From a virus: a stretch of 46,773 nucleotides of DNA. This document shows, piece after piece, positions 13,929 through 22,056 of the stretch. Position 1 is the stretch's first letter, and each line of letters starts with the position of its first letter. Under the pieces are notes generated by a model. It had not been told where the DNA came from and ran no database searches. It worked only from the letters and a program-made list of their open reading frames with translations. The position numbers and the translations under genes are program-made. The DNA lies in IMG/VR virus record IMGVR_UViG_3300033143_004479, positions 1-46,773 of that record. One strand, written 5' to 3'.

Positions 13929-15721
13929 TGCCTACTGATAAAGAGTTAATACAAACCTGGGCCGGGAATATCCAGCGAGGTTCAGCCTTCAGAAAGCGTT
14001 TGTACTCAGATGCTGTTTGGAAACGGCTGGAAGCGTATTTCAGGAACAAATACCCTGGTGTAAAGCCATCCAGCTATGACCCTGACTCAAGGAGGGGTTT
14101 GCAAGTCCAGGTTGATAACCTCTTGGTGAGAGAAGCCAGGCGTGCAGTACCTAAGACTATCTTTGGTATCCCTTACTTGAGAATAAGGCCTCTAGCTGGC
14201 AGGCTTCCAGTTCATGCCAAGGTGCTTGAAAGGGTAATAAATGGTATCCTTGAGACTATAGAGATAAATAATGAACTCCGCCCCCTTGTACTCAGCACCG
14301 AGCAGCACGGAACCAGCTTCATCAAGGTAGGTTATGACAGTATCTTCGTCCCTGACTATCAGGAAATATCTTTCAGCGGCTTCTCATCCGGGGCCTTTGA
14401 CAAGAAAGGAGACAGATTAGAGTTCTCCGATACAGTATTTCCTGGAATGCCCTGGGCAAGTTGGCAGCACCCTAGAAATGTCATCCTCCCTGAAATGTTA
14501 GAGCACTTTCCTAATGCCAGATGGTGTGCTTTCAAGTATTTCCGTCCCACTGAGGATGCTAAAAGGGATAAAAGGCTCAGTAATACAAGTGGCCTGCAAC
14601 CGGTAGGTTACAGATATGATGAACTGGACCCTGGCTTTGCCACTGACTTACCACGATACCCCAGCACTAAGGGCTTATCTCTATTCACTGAAGTAAGGGA
14701 TAAAGAAACCGGTATGATGTATCTCTTTGCCGAGGATTATGACAAGATTCTTTACAAGGAGCAAGATGTCCTTATGGCGGTGCTGGGTGGTAGGCTCCCT
14801 TTACATCCATTAGTATTCAACATAAACACAGATTACTTCTACGGCACCAGTGATATTGAGATGGCGGAGAATGAGCTGAAGGAGCTTATAGATTTAAGGA
14901 CTCAAAGGGTTAAGAGTAGAAGGATTGCGATTCCTAAATTGGGAGTCAGGAAAAATACCATGAGTCCTGAGCAGATGGCTCGTTTTGTCAGTGGTGATGT
15001 GGGAGCTGTCTTTGAGTATGAAGGAAGTATGGACAATATCAAGGCATTTGACCTATCCAGCAAGAATGAGTTTATCTTGGAGGAAAAGGAGCTGGAGCGG
15101 CGAATCAAGAACCAATTTGGCTCAGATGCTTTTGGAACCTACCCATCATCCAGGAGAACCCAGCCTGAGATACAAGGTTCCCAGAGTGAAGCTGGCCTGG
15201 GTATGGCTGAGAGACAAGCCCTGGTAAGAACCTTGGTAGTTGATATAGCCAAGGATATAGCGGCTATGGTATTTAATTTTTGGCCTGATGATATAGTGAT
15301 AGATGTCCTGGCTCCTGTAACCGTACCCATGCCCAACCCCCAAACTGGTCAGATAGAAGAGACAGATGTAACCAGGCAAGTTTGGGTTAGCTTCACGGGT
15401 GATGAGTTAAGGGGTAACTTTGATTATGCCATCTCCCCCACAGCAGGCAGGTTTCAAGATACCACCTCTAGTAAACGAGAGGCTCTGGAATTGATTAAGT
15501 TCTTCTCCCAAGTTCCTGGCGTCAACATGCCGGAACTGGTTAAGATGCTCAGTGACAGATTTGATGGTATTGATGCCGATAGGTTGTTCATGCCGGTTAA
15601 TACTTCCGGCAGTGCTATGAGTATGCAACAGTTGCAGGGTATGATGGGTGGGGGTGGGCAAGGTCAACAAGGGATAAAAAGTGGGCAACAGCCTCAGTTA
15701 GGTGCCGGAGGTGGGATGTAA
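13928..15721 (+). CDS. Portal protein (597 aa)
   Basis: Forms the dodecameric vertex through which DNA is packed. Evidence: position downstream of terminase and upstream of scaffold and capsid, size, and content: basic RRAVPKTIFGIPYLRI region, a long helical stretch with QPEIQGSQSEAGLGMAERQ and the low-complexity tail MQQLQGMMGGGGQGQQG, as in portal proteins of podovirus-like phages. Start overlaps the preceding stop (TAATG). Confidence 0.82.
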   Translation: MPTDKELIQTWAGNIQRGSAFRKRLYSDAVWKRLEAYFRNKYPGVKPSSYDPDSRRGLQVQVDNLLVREARRAVPKTIFGIPYLRIRPLAGRLPVHAKVLERVINGILETIEINNELRPLVLSTEQHGTSFIKVGYDSIFVPDYQEISFSGFSSGAFDKKGDRLEFSDTVFPGMPWASWQHPRNVILPEMLEHFPNARWCAFKYFRPTEDAKRDKRLSNTSGLQPVGYRYDELDPGFATDLPRYPSTKGLSLFTEVRDKETGMMYLFAEDYDKILYKEQDVLMAVLGGRLPLHPLVFNINTDYFYGTSDIEMAENELKELIDLRTQRVKSRRIAIPKLGVRKNTMSPEQMARFVSGDVGAVFEYEGSMDNIKAFDLSSKNEFILEEKELERRIKNQFGSDAFGTYPSSRRTQPEIQGSQSEAGLGMAERQALVRTLVVDIAKDIAAMVFNFWPDDIVIDVLAPVTVPMPNPQTGQIEETDVTRQVWVSFTGDELRGNFDYAISPTAGRFQDTTSSKREALELIKFFSQVPGVNMPELVKMLSDRFDGIDADRLFMPVNTSGSAMSMQQLQGMMGGGGQGQQGIKSGQQPQLGAGGGM

Positions 15722-15723
15722 CT

Positions 15724-15894
15724 ATGATTAAAGAATGTAATAAGCTCTGTCTAGCTCCTGGTGTTCTATACCAGCCAACTATAGAACAGTGGCGTCTTAC
15801 AGATACACAGAAAAGACTCCTGCAAAATCTGTTTGAATGGGAGGAGCGTTCGCGCAAAACTCACTGGATTCTTGGCAAGCCGGTAGGGGTGTAA
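15724..15894 (+). CDS. Small hypothetical protein (56 aa)
   Basis: MIKECNKLCLAPGVLYQPTIE... with a Trp-containing basic second half (RSRKTHWILGKPVGV). It lies immediately after the portal stop and overlaps the next start (TAATGA), so it belongs to the operon. Function unknown. Confidence 0.55.
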   Translation: MIKECNKLCLAPGVLYQPTIEQWRLTDTQKRLLQNLFEWEERSRKTHWILGKPVGV

Positions 15895-15998
15895 TGAGCT
15901 GGGGCAAAAACATGAGACTAAAAATACTTCAAACAGTTATAAACACGTTCCTGAAAATCTTTGACCTTCTAGATAGGCTCTGGAGGGCACTGAAATGA
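15894..15998 (+). CDS. Very small amphipathic peptide (34 aa)
   Basis: MSWGKNMRLKILQTVINTFL... one amphipathic, positively charged helix. Overlaps both neighbours by the usual one to four bases (TAATGA, ATGA). Short, but coupling on both sides supports translation. Confidence 0.4.
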   Translation: MSWGKNMRLKILQTVINTFLKIFDLLDRLWRALK

Positions 15999-16291
15999 TA
16001 TACGAATACAAGTGTAGCAATGAGAAATGTAATAAGAAGTTTGAGTCTCATCATAGTATGGAGCTGTCCGAGGCTCCTACCTGGTGTCCTGAATGTGGCT
16101 CTTTAGCAACTAAGCTCCTGTCTAGCGGCATCCAGACCAGGGTAGCTAATAACCAGCTAAAGACAGACTTTGGGGCTGGTGAGGGAGAGAGAACTTATAC
16201 CAGACATGAATATCTGGAAAGATGTAAACAGTTGAGAAGAGACCCTGTAGGGCTGACCTTCCAGGGGCTTAAAGGAAAGCGAGTAACCTGA
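15995..16291 (+). CDS. FmdB-like zinc-ribbon protein (98 aa)
   Basis: MIYEYKCSNEKCNKKFESHHSM... then CPECGS at about residues 32-37: a C-x4-C and C-x2-C zinc ribbon of the FmdB/putative regulatory type that often starts MPxYEYxCxxC. The C-terminal part, with RTYTRHEYLERCKQ, is charged. Small zinc ribbons of this type occur next to portal and capsid genes in several phages; the role is not known. Confidence 0.75.
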   Translation: MIYEYKCSNEKCNKKFESHHSMELSEAPTWCPECGSLATKLLSSGIQTRVANNQLKTDFGAGEGERTYTRHEYLERCKQLRRDPVGLTFQGLKGKRVT

Positions 16292-16293
16292 GA

Positions 16294-16533
16294 ATGGGAT
16301 GGGAAGAAATTGAAAAATGCTACGCAGAATGGTCCTTCAGGCTGCATGAAATTGTAGATGAGATGAAAGAGGATGGAATGCCGATGACTCCAGCTTATGG
16401 TTATAGTGTTATTGAAGCTGTAAAGATGAAAATAGAAGAAGCTGCATGGTGGTTAGAGATGATAAGGGCAGAATGTTGTGAGTTGATGCTTATTGAAAAG
16501 AAGGAGCAAGGAAATGAAAATGAGATTAAGTGA
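16294..16533 (+). CDS. Small helical protein (79 aa)
   Basis: MGWEEIEKCYAEWSFRLHEIVDEMKED... acidic, helical, ending EKKEQGNENEIK. Two bases after the zinc-ribbon gene; overlaps the next gene by 20 bases. No known family. Confidence 0.6.
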   Translation: MGWEEIEKCYAEWSFRLHEIVDEMKEDGMPMTPAYGYSVIEAVKMKIEEAAWWLEMIRAECCELMLIEKKEQGNENEIK

Positions 16534-17269
16534 TGTAGTAAGGTTAATGGATATAGAGCCTAGTAGTGCTTACAGTTTTGTAGCCAAGAAATTGGGTGTA
16601 GAGAGGTCCCAGGTGAATGGAGCTGGTGAGGTCAGCCTGCAGATGTTGAAAGCTCTGGCAGATAGATACCCTGCTCATAACAAGCAGCTTATCATTACCT
16701 GCACTCCCCAGGATACCATTAGTGTATGCCTTCTGGGTCATTGGGATGGCAGGCTGATGCGAGCAGCGGGCAAGGTGTTTAATAAGTGTTATAAGCTGTT
16801 CAAGCAGGCAACAATGGCGGGTAAGGAGGAAACTACCTTTAGAACCAGGCCCAGTGCTGATATGATTAGGCAGGAAAGGAAAGAGCGAGCCCAGGTAGTA
16901 CTAGAGAGAGAAATAGCTGAAGGGATAAGAAATGAAGATGGCACAGTGAAACCAGAGAGAATGGGAGAGCTGAACCTTGCACCTAGCCAGGAAGAGATAG
17001 CTTCCACTGCAGAGGAGCTAAACTTTCCTATAAGTAAAGAGAATCCTATAAGTGAAAAGAATCATGGAGGAGAGAACATGGATACTGTTCCCAGAGCAAG
17101 AGTGAGAAAGCAAAAAGGTGATGCAGTACTGGTAAGTATTCCTGAGCCTGAGCCGGTTACACCTGTTACACCAGGTCAGAAACCAGCCCCTCAGCATGAT
17201 GCTGTAGCCCACAGGACTAATGCTCCTAACGGTGGGGTAGGGACAGGCGTTCAGGTAATAAAGGATTAG
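16514..17269 (+). CDS. Hypothetical assembly-region protein (251 aa)
   Basis: The start MKMRLSDVVRLMDIEPS at 16514 has AAGGAG seven bases upstream; the TTG at 16493 is rejected. The first 50 residues look like a small HTH or SAM-like helical domain (VRLMDIEPSSAYSFVAKKLG). The middle is basic and helical and the C-terminal 60 residues are Pro-rich and disordered (PEPEPVTPVTPGQKPAPQH). Between portal and scaffold, so possibly an assembly or minor capsid protein. Confidence 0.6.
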   Translation: MKMRLSDVVRLMDIEPSSAYSFVAKKLGVERSQVNGAGEVSLQMLKALADRYPAHNKQLIITCTPQDTISVCLLGHWDGRLMRAAGKVFNKCYKLFKQATMAGKEETTFRTRPSADMIRQERKERAQVVLEREIAEGIRNEDGTVKPERMGELNLAPSQEEIASTAEELNFPISKENPISEKNHGGENMDTVPRARVRKQKGDAVLVSIPEPEPVTPVTPGQKPAPQHDAVAHRTNAPNGGVGTGVQVIKD

Positions 17270-17295
17270 TCAGCAGTAATTAGTCAGCAGTAATT
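17268..17295 (+). repeat. 14-bp direct repeat (2 copies)
   Basis: AGTCAGCAGTAATT twice in tandem (17268-17281, 17282-17295), in the 108-base gap before the scaffold gene. Confidence 0.85.
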
Positions 17296-17334
17296 AGTTA
17301 GTGGTAATCAGTAAAAAGTAATTAGTAAGAAGCA

Positions 17335-17374
17335 AGAAGATAAGAAGATAAGAAGATAAGAAGATAAGGAGATA
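17335..17374 (+). repeat. 8-bp tandem repeat supplying the scaffold ribosome site
   Basis: Four exact AGAAGATA units (17335-17366) and a fifth, AGGAGATA (17367-17374), in which one base change creates the AAGGAG ribosome site of the gene at 17378. Confidence 0.85.
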
Positions 17375-17377
17375 ATA

Positions 17378-18157
17378 ATGCCCGAAAGTAATGCCAATAA
17401 CCAGATACCTGCTCAAGCAGGCCAAGTGCAAGAACCTATTACGAGTGCCCTTAATCCGGCTCCTACCAGTGTCGCTTCTCCACAAGGAGCTGCTACACTG
17501 CCTTCTTCACAACAAGGAGCCACAGCATCCCCGATATTAGAGAAATTAAAGACCCTTGAACAGATGGTGAGTGACCAGCAAAGAGTAATTGCTAAGCAGC
17601 AAGAACTATTAACCAGTCCTGAGTTCCTAACGGGCAGGCAGCAACCAGCCCAGCAACAGCAGCAACCGGAGCTAAAAACTCCTCAAGACCTGCTGGCGGC
17701 TATTCAAAAGAATACTACCCAACAGATTGAGGCTGCTATAGACCAGTTCAGTAAACAGTTTACCCCTCTATTGAAACAAGCTACTGCAGATGCCCCGGTC
17801 TGGAATAGAACCAGAATGGCTGAGCAGATAGTCAGTGAAAAGCCTAACATAGATATGGAAACTGCTCTGGAACTGGCTGAAATCAGGATGGCTAAACAAG
17901 CTCAGGCAGAAGCAGCTCAGAAGGCGGAAGCCAATAAGCTAGACACCCAATTAGCCGCTGAAGCTGCCTCAATGGGTAACAAGGGTAATACCTCTGTCAG
18001 TGCCCCTGAGGATGCTGGGCAGTCTAGCCTGCTGGACATTATGAACAAAAACTGGGACATCACCGGAATGGACGAGGCTCAAGTACAGCTTGACCAGGAG
18101 AGCGTTGACGTTTGGGCACCCCCAGCAACTGCTGGGGTCCAGGTGCAATTAGCTTAA
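17378..18157 (+). CDS. Putative capsid scaffolding protein (259 aa)
   Basis: Hydrophilic, Gln/Ala-rich and predicted helical, with a coiled-coil core (LEKLKTLEQMVSDQQRVIAKQ, about residues 55-78), long low-complexity Q runs and a disordered N-terminus. Position immediately before the major capsid gene, no Cys, and acidic C-terminal helices are all typical of scaffold proteins. There is no protease motif. Very strong ribosome site. Followed by a hairpin terminator. Confidence 0.75.
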   Translation: MPESNANNQIPAQAGQVQEPITSALNPAPTSVASPQGAATLPSSQQGATASPILEKLKTLEQMVSDQQRVIAKQQELLTSPEFLTGRQQPAQQQQQPELKTPQDLLAAIQKNTTQQIEAAIDQFSKQFTPLLKQATADAPVWNRTRMAEQIVSEKPNIDMETALELAEIRMAKQAQAEAAQKAEANKLDTQLAAEAASMGNKGNTSVSAPEDAGQSSLLDIMNKNWDITGMDEAQVQLDQESVDVWAPPATAGVQVQLA

Positions 18158-18186
18158 ACCCGGACTAAGAGTCCAGGTTTATTTTC
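18156..18186 (+). terminator. Terminator-like hairpin before the capsid gene
   Basis: AAACC-C-GGACT pairs with AGTCC-A-GGTTT (10 bp with one mismatch, 3-base loop), followed by ATTTTCT. It overlaps the scaffold stop codon. It may set the scaffold to capsid ratio or protect RNA ends. Confidence 0.6.
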
Positions 18187-18251
18187 TGGGCTATTCCTAG
18201 AAAAGAAACCTAGTCAAGTTAACAATTAGATAAGATGGAGACTTAATAACT

Positions 18252-19247
18252 ATGGCACTTCCAAGTTATAGCCAGACTCTATCTACCTTTGTCAGTTCCA
18301 CTCTTGATGAACATACCAAGAATGTAATCGACCAGATATGGCGTGCTACTCCGTTAATGGCCTGGGCTGCCTCACACAGGCGTCCTCAGGTAGGCGGCAA
18401 GCGCGTCTTTATCCCGGTGGAATATGGCAAGAATACCGCTTTAATCCGTGCTGTAGGTAGGGGCACTAGTCTGCCTATCACCCAGGACGAGATTATCACA
18501 GAATGCTGGTATAATTGGCATACTTACATGAGTGGGTTGGCAAGGTATAGAGATGATGATTTAGAGAACACCGGCAAGTATGCTGTTTTTAACAAGCTGC
18601 AAGCCGAGATTGACAACATGGTAGCAGCCTTTAAGGAAGGTATTGAAGAGGATTTGTTCTCTGATGAGTCAACAGGAGCTAATAAGTTCTGTGGCTTACA
18701 AGGATTGATAGAAGATGTGGATACTGCAGCGCATGATACCAGTCAGACTGCTGGTGCTAAGACGGTAGGCAATTTGAACCGTGCCACCTATACCTGGTGG
18801 GGCAACTGGGGCCGGAACATGACCGGAAAAGACCCCTCGGTATGGATGACTTACTTCATGCGTGAGCAGTGTGATAATGTAGAGGCTTACACTGGTAGAT
18901 TGCCTGAGGTTATCATAACCCATGCAGTTGACCGGAACTTTTATGAGGATGAAGTAGGCGAGACTGTGCGAACCCTGCAGGTTAAGCTGGGTGATGTCGG
19001 CATCAGAGCGGTTGAATATAAGGGCATACCTTTCTTAACCAGTACCTATGCCACCCAGACCAGGATGTACTTCATAGGTGCTAATACTATGGAGTTAATT
19101 TATGAACCCAGAATGTGGTTCAAGAAAACCCCCTGGAAGGAACCTACCCAGCAGGCCTTTGATTATGCCCAGCAGATGCTGGCCAAGGGTCAGATGACCA
19201 TAAAGAAGCCTCGCGGGACCTCAGTTTTGTATAACATCAACAATTAA
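18252..19247 (+). CDS. Major capsid protein (331 aa)
   Basis: MALPSYSQTLSTFVSSTLDE... an N-arm helix followed by an alternating alpha/beta body, with KRVFIPVEYGKNTALIRAVGRG (E-loop-like), a long spine-like helix (NKLQAEIDNMVAAFKEGIEEDLFSD), an A-domain-like segment (EVIITHAVDRNFYEDEV) and GIPFLTSTYA near the end. Size, scaffold upstream and decoration-like gene downstream support an HK97-fold capsid subunit. No prohead protease is seen, so the N-arm is probably not cleaved by a phage-encoded enzyme. Confidence 0.88.
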   Translation: MALPSYSQTLSTFVSSTLDEHTKNVIDQIWRATPLMAWAASHRRPQVGGKRVFIPVEYGKNTALIRAVGRGTSLPITQDEIITECWYNWHTYMSGLARYRDDDLENTGKYAVFNKLQAEIDNMVAAFKEGIEEDLFSDESTGANKFCGLQGLIEDVDTAAHDTSQTAGAKTVGNLNRATYTWWGNWGRNMTGKDPSVWMTYFMREQCDNVEAYTGRLPEVIITHAVDRNFYEDEVGETVRTLQVKLGDVGIRAVEYKGIPFLTSTYATQTRMYFIGANTMELIYEPRMWFKKTPWKEPTQQAFDYAQQMLAKGQMTIKKPRGTSVLYNINN

Positions 19248-19409
19248 AGTAGGGACAGTTGTGAGCTGGGATGTTCCTGGCTCATAACTTCCATAACCTT
19301 CCAGCTAAGTTGGACCATTGATATTAGGGAGATAGACAATTAGGCAGGTAAGGCTGCTGATTGCTCCGTAAGCAAGTCAATGTGTTAATAAAAATGGAGA
19401 GTATTAAAA

Positions 19410-20222
19410 ATGGTTAGAGAAAATTATTCTATGGGACGCTATACTGATGATAGCGGCAAAGTACCTATTAGACTGGGCATATATGAGAAGTCTGCCGTCA
19501 GTTTAGAAAAGGGCTGTGTGCCCAGTAATATAGGCAGAGAAATCGAGGTCGGGATACGGAAGTTTGTACTCTGCACTACTACTGCTGATATTGGGGTTAG
19601 TGACCCTGTTTCCGCTGATATTAGTGCTATGATAATCTCTGGCACCAATGCTGTTAAAACGGGTACTACACCTGCTCCTATTGGAGGCACAGTAATTCAC
19701 CTGGATGAAGCATCTTTCGCTTCTGTTAGTGAGGATGATTATGCTGGTGGATGTATTTCTATCTCTGGTGGGACAGGTATAGGTTACACTTATGGTATAG
19801 CTGGTAATACGGCTACCTCCAACACGGATGAGATTTATGTCTATATCCATGATGGCTTGGTAGTGGCACTAAGCACTGATACAGACATTGAAATCACCCT
19901 ACCTAGAGAAAAGGACGTGCAAATTGCCGACCAGGCAGTAGATTTCCTGAATATCGGTTTTGCCACAATAGCTGTTCCCGCAGCTACTGATATTGCTGCG
20001 GGTACTATTACCGGTAGATATTACTTCTGGGCTCAAACTGACGGTCCTGCTGTTATTGACCCTGATGCTGATAACACTGTAGGCCAGTTGGTAATGGTTG
20101 ACACCGATGTGGGCCAGGTGGTAGATGAAACAGCAGGCTTTCCTACTGTTGGTGTCTGCCTACTGGATGGTGCTACTCAGGGCACAAATAGTGAATTGAC
20201 ATGGCTTCATGTCCAGCGTTAG
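19410..20222 (+). CDS. Putative capsid decoration protein (270 aa)
   Basis: Beta-rich, Gly/Thr/Ala-rich protein with little Lys, such as GGTVIHLDEASFASVSEDDYAGG, AAGTITGRYYFWAQTDGPAV and NTVGQLVMVDTDVGQV. The latter block (a YYFWxQxxG element followed by GxxVxxD) is typical of head-stabilising or decoration proteins placed after the major capsid gene. GGAGAG ribosome site; followed by a strong terminator. Confidence 0.7.
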   Translation: MVRENYSMGRYTDDSGKVPIRLGIYEKSAVSLEKGCVPSNIGREIEVGIRKFVLCTTTADIGVSDPVSADISAMIISGTNAVKTGTTPAPIGGTVIHLDEASFASVSEDDYAGGCISISGGTGIGYTYGIAGNTATSNTDEIYVYIHDGLVVALSTDTDIEITLPREKDVQIADQAVDFLNIGFATIAVPAATDIAAGTITGRYYFWAQTDGPAVIDPDADNTVGQLVMVDTDVGQVVDETAGFPTVGVCLLDGATQGTNSELTWLHVQR

Positions 20223-20234
20223 TCTTATTGAAAC

Positions 20235-20276
20235 TAGGAGAGGAGTAATTAGCTCCTCTCCTATACTTGTTTATTT
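20235..20276 (+). terminator. Strong hairpin terminator after decoration gene
   Basis: Perfect 11-bp stem TAGGAGAGGAG (20235-20245) with CTCCTCTCCTA (20253-20263) and a 7-base loop, then a T-rich run (TACTTGTTTATTT). Confidence 0.75.
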
Positions 20277-20278
20277 AA

Positions 20279-20309
20279 CTTTGAAACAATTTGAAACGAT
20301 TTGAAACAA
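20279..20309 (+). repeat. Short TTTGAAAC triplet repeat
   Basis: Three near-identical copies of TTTGAAACRA-type units in tandem, immediately before the ribosome site of the zinc-ribbon gene. Confidence 0.6.
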
Positions 20310-20321
20310 GGAGAGATGAAA

Positions 20322-20645
20322 ATGACAGGTGAAAATGAGAAGAGAAAGCAGCAGAGAGAAATTGATACCTATGCTGAGAAACATGAGAAGCAGGAGAATG
20401 AAAAGAAGCAGAAGCCGGGCAATCAGGAAGAAGAGCATGGAGATGTTAGGTTGATAGAACTGAAATCAGCTCTTTGCCCCAAGTGCAGGAGAGTGTTTAC
20501 TGGCGTAATTAAACCAGTTAAAGACCTACCAGCGTTTCCGGAAGATAACTTGTGCCCGGTCTGTACTGGTAAGATACAACCAACTAACCTGGTAGTGCCT
20601 ACTGCTGCAGTAGGCAGAAAAATGAGAAAGAGACTTGTAAACTAA
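20322..20645 (+). CDS. Zinc-ribbon protein with charged N-terminus (107 aa)
   Basis: The chosen start at 20322 (MTGENEKRKQQREI) fits GGAGAG spacing better than the upstream TTG (20301) or ATG (20316). First 45 residues are very charged (EKHEKQENEKKQKPGNQEEEHG), then a zinc ribbon: CPKC at about 56-59 and CPVC about 30 residues later. Such small zinc ribbons may be minor virion or chaperone proteins. Function unknown. Confidence 0.65.
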   Translation: MTGENEKRKQQREIDTYAEKHEKQENEKKQKPGNQEEEHGDVRLIELKSALCPKCRRVFTGVIKPVKDLPAFPEDNLCPVCTGKIQPTNLVVPTAAVGRKMRKRLVN

Positions 20646-20751
20646 TTGGAGCATAAATTAACTCGTCGAGAGATTATGCTAATTCAGCTAAACTAGAGGC
20701 AAACGGAACACAGGAAGACGTAGCCTCGACACTCTAGGAGATTTAAGTACG

Positions 20752-22044
20752 ATGTCGCTAACAGTTAACATTGATGGATTCTCCGGTGGAAACCGTGCCG
20801 GTACCGCTGTTCAGAGAATCTCCCGTGATATAGGAATGATTACCGGCACTATTACTTTTGATGATAGCTATAAAGAAGGTGGAGAACCCCTTACAGGGTC
20901 TGATGTAGTAGATGATGATTCCAAGTACACTGGCCTAGAAAACTTTTTCTACACCGCTGGCACCAGCTCTCCTATCCTTCAGCTAGAGATGGAAATGCCT
21001 AATGGTTATACCGCCAGGCTGGATAACTCTACTAAGAATAGTGAGCTACTCAGGGTGTATAACCCCCATGTACCACCTATCGTCTTTGAAGAAGCATTTG
21101 ATGCAGACGCTGATACAGCTACCTTAAAGTATCCTGCAGCTCATATTAACTACATAGCTACCGAAGCAGCTCCCTTAATTCCTATCTTTGCTGGAGTAAC
21201 CCCTGTAACAGGTTCAGTTGCCGTAGCAATGGGATATAATACTACTACTGGCGTTGTTACTTACGGTACTCAGCCAGTGCTTACCTTCAAATCAGGTGAA
21301 GGTTCAGCTACTACCTACTGTTCTTATATTACCCAGGCCTGGAAGGATGTAGCTGATAATATGTCCTCTTGCAAGGTGGTAGGCAATGGGACTGACATGG
21401 ATGAGACCTGGGGCGATGGTATTGAATGGTCAAGTGATGTACTTGATTTAGGAGATGACATTGTAGCTATGACTTCCCATACCTGGAGTAATGGTGGCAC
21501 AATTACCATTCCAACAGGCATATTGGCCGTAGGTATCACTCCTGGAGCGACTGCCAGGTTTGCCATTGACTTCCTTGATTCTAACGATGCAGATATAACC
21601 TATCATGCTACTGACGCAACTGAGACTGATGGTGATATTATCTGGGTCCAATATATCAAGCAGCCTGCAAGTGGCTTCTTGGTAGAGCGTTTTGTTAATG
21701 CTGAGATAACCGCTGCTGCTGATACTTGTGAGTTCCCTGGAAATCCCTTGATATATGGCACCTGTGGTATGCTGCCCATGAAAACAGCAGGTAAGACTAC
21801 TAAATTGGTTACTATAGATGATGCAGTTGCATCAGGAGAAGGTCACTGGACTTCTGTTGCGGCTAAACCTAATAGTATTTCTGCTCCTGAAATTACCAGA
21901 GAAGCCGGTACGGATGACAACTGTACTCCTGCCTGGATTCAGGGTGAGATAGGGGAAATTGAAACCCAGGCTATTGAAGTGCCTGGTTATGATTATTCTG
22001 GGCTAGGTGCTCTTAGGTTCAGGGCTATTGGTAGAATCCGCTAA
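20752..22044 (+). CDS. Virion structural protein (430 aa)
   Basis: Beta-rich protein, MSLTVNIDGFSGGNRAGTAV..., with many Thr, Gly, Asp residues and repeated strand-like blocks (TGSVAVAMGYNTTTGVVTYG; GGTITIPTGILAVGITPGAT). Placed between capsid and tail-connector genes, it is likely a decoration, head-fibre or tail-tube-related protein. A 106-base gap precedes it. No family recognised. Confidence 0.65.
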   Translation: MSLTVNIDGFSGGNRAGTAVQRISRDIGMITGTITFDDSYKEGGEPLTGSDVVDDDSKYTGLENFFYTAGTSSPILQLEMEMPNGYTARLDNSTKNSELLRVYNPHVPPIVFEEAFDADADTATLKYPAAHINYIATEAAPLIPIFAGVTPVTGSVAVAMGYNTTTGVVTYGTQPVLTFKSGEGSATTYCSYITQAWKDVADNMSSCKVVGNGTDMDETWGDGIEWSSDVLDLGDDIVAMTSHTWSNGGTITIPTGILAVGITPGATARFAIDFLDSNDADITYHATDATETDGDIIWVQYIKQPASGFLVERFVNAEITAAADTCEFPGNPLIYGTCGMLPMKTAGKTTKLVTIDDAVASGEGHWTSVAAKPNSISAPEITREAGTDDNCTPAWIQGEIGEIETQAIEVPGYDYSGLGALRFRAIGRIR

Positions 22045-22056
22045 CAGGAGCCTATA

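Noticed and set aside
17335-17374. Tandem repeat as a CRISPR-like array
   Set aside because: Contiguous 8-mers without spacers; simple slippage repeat.
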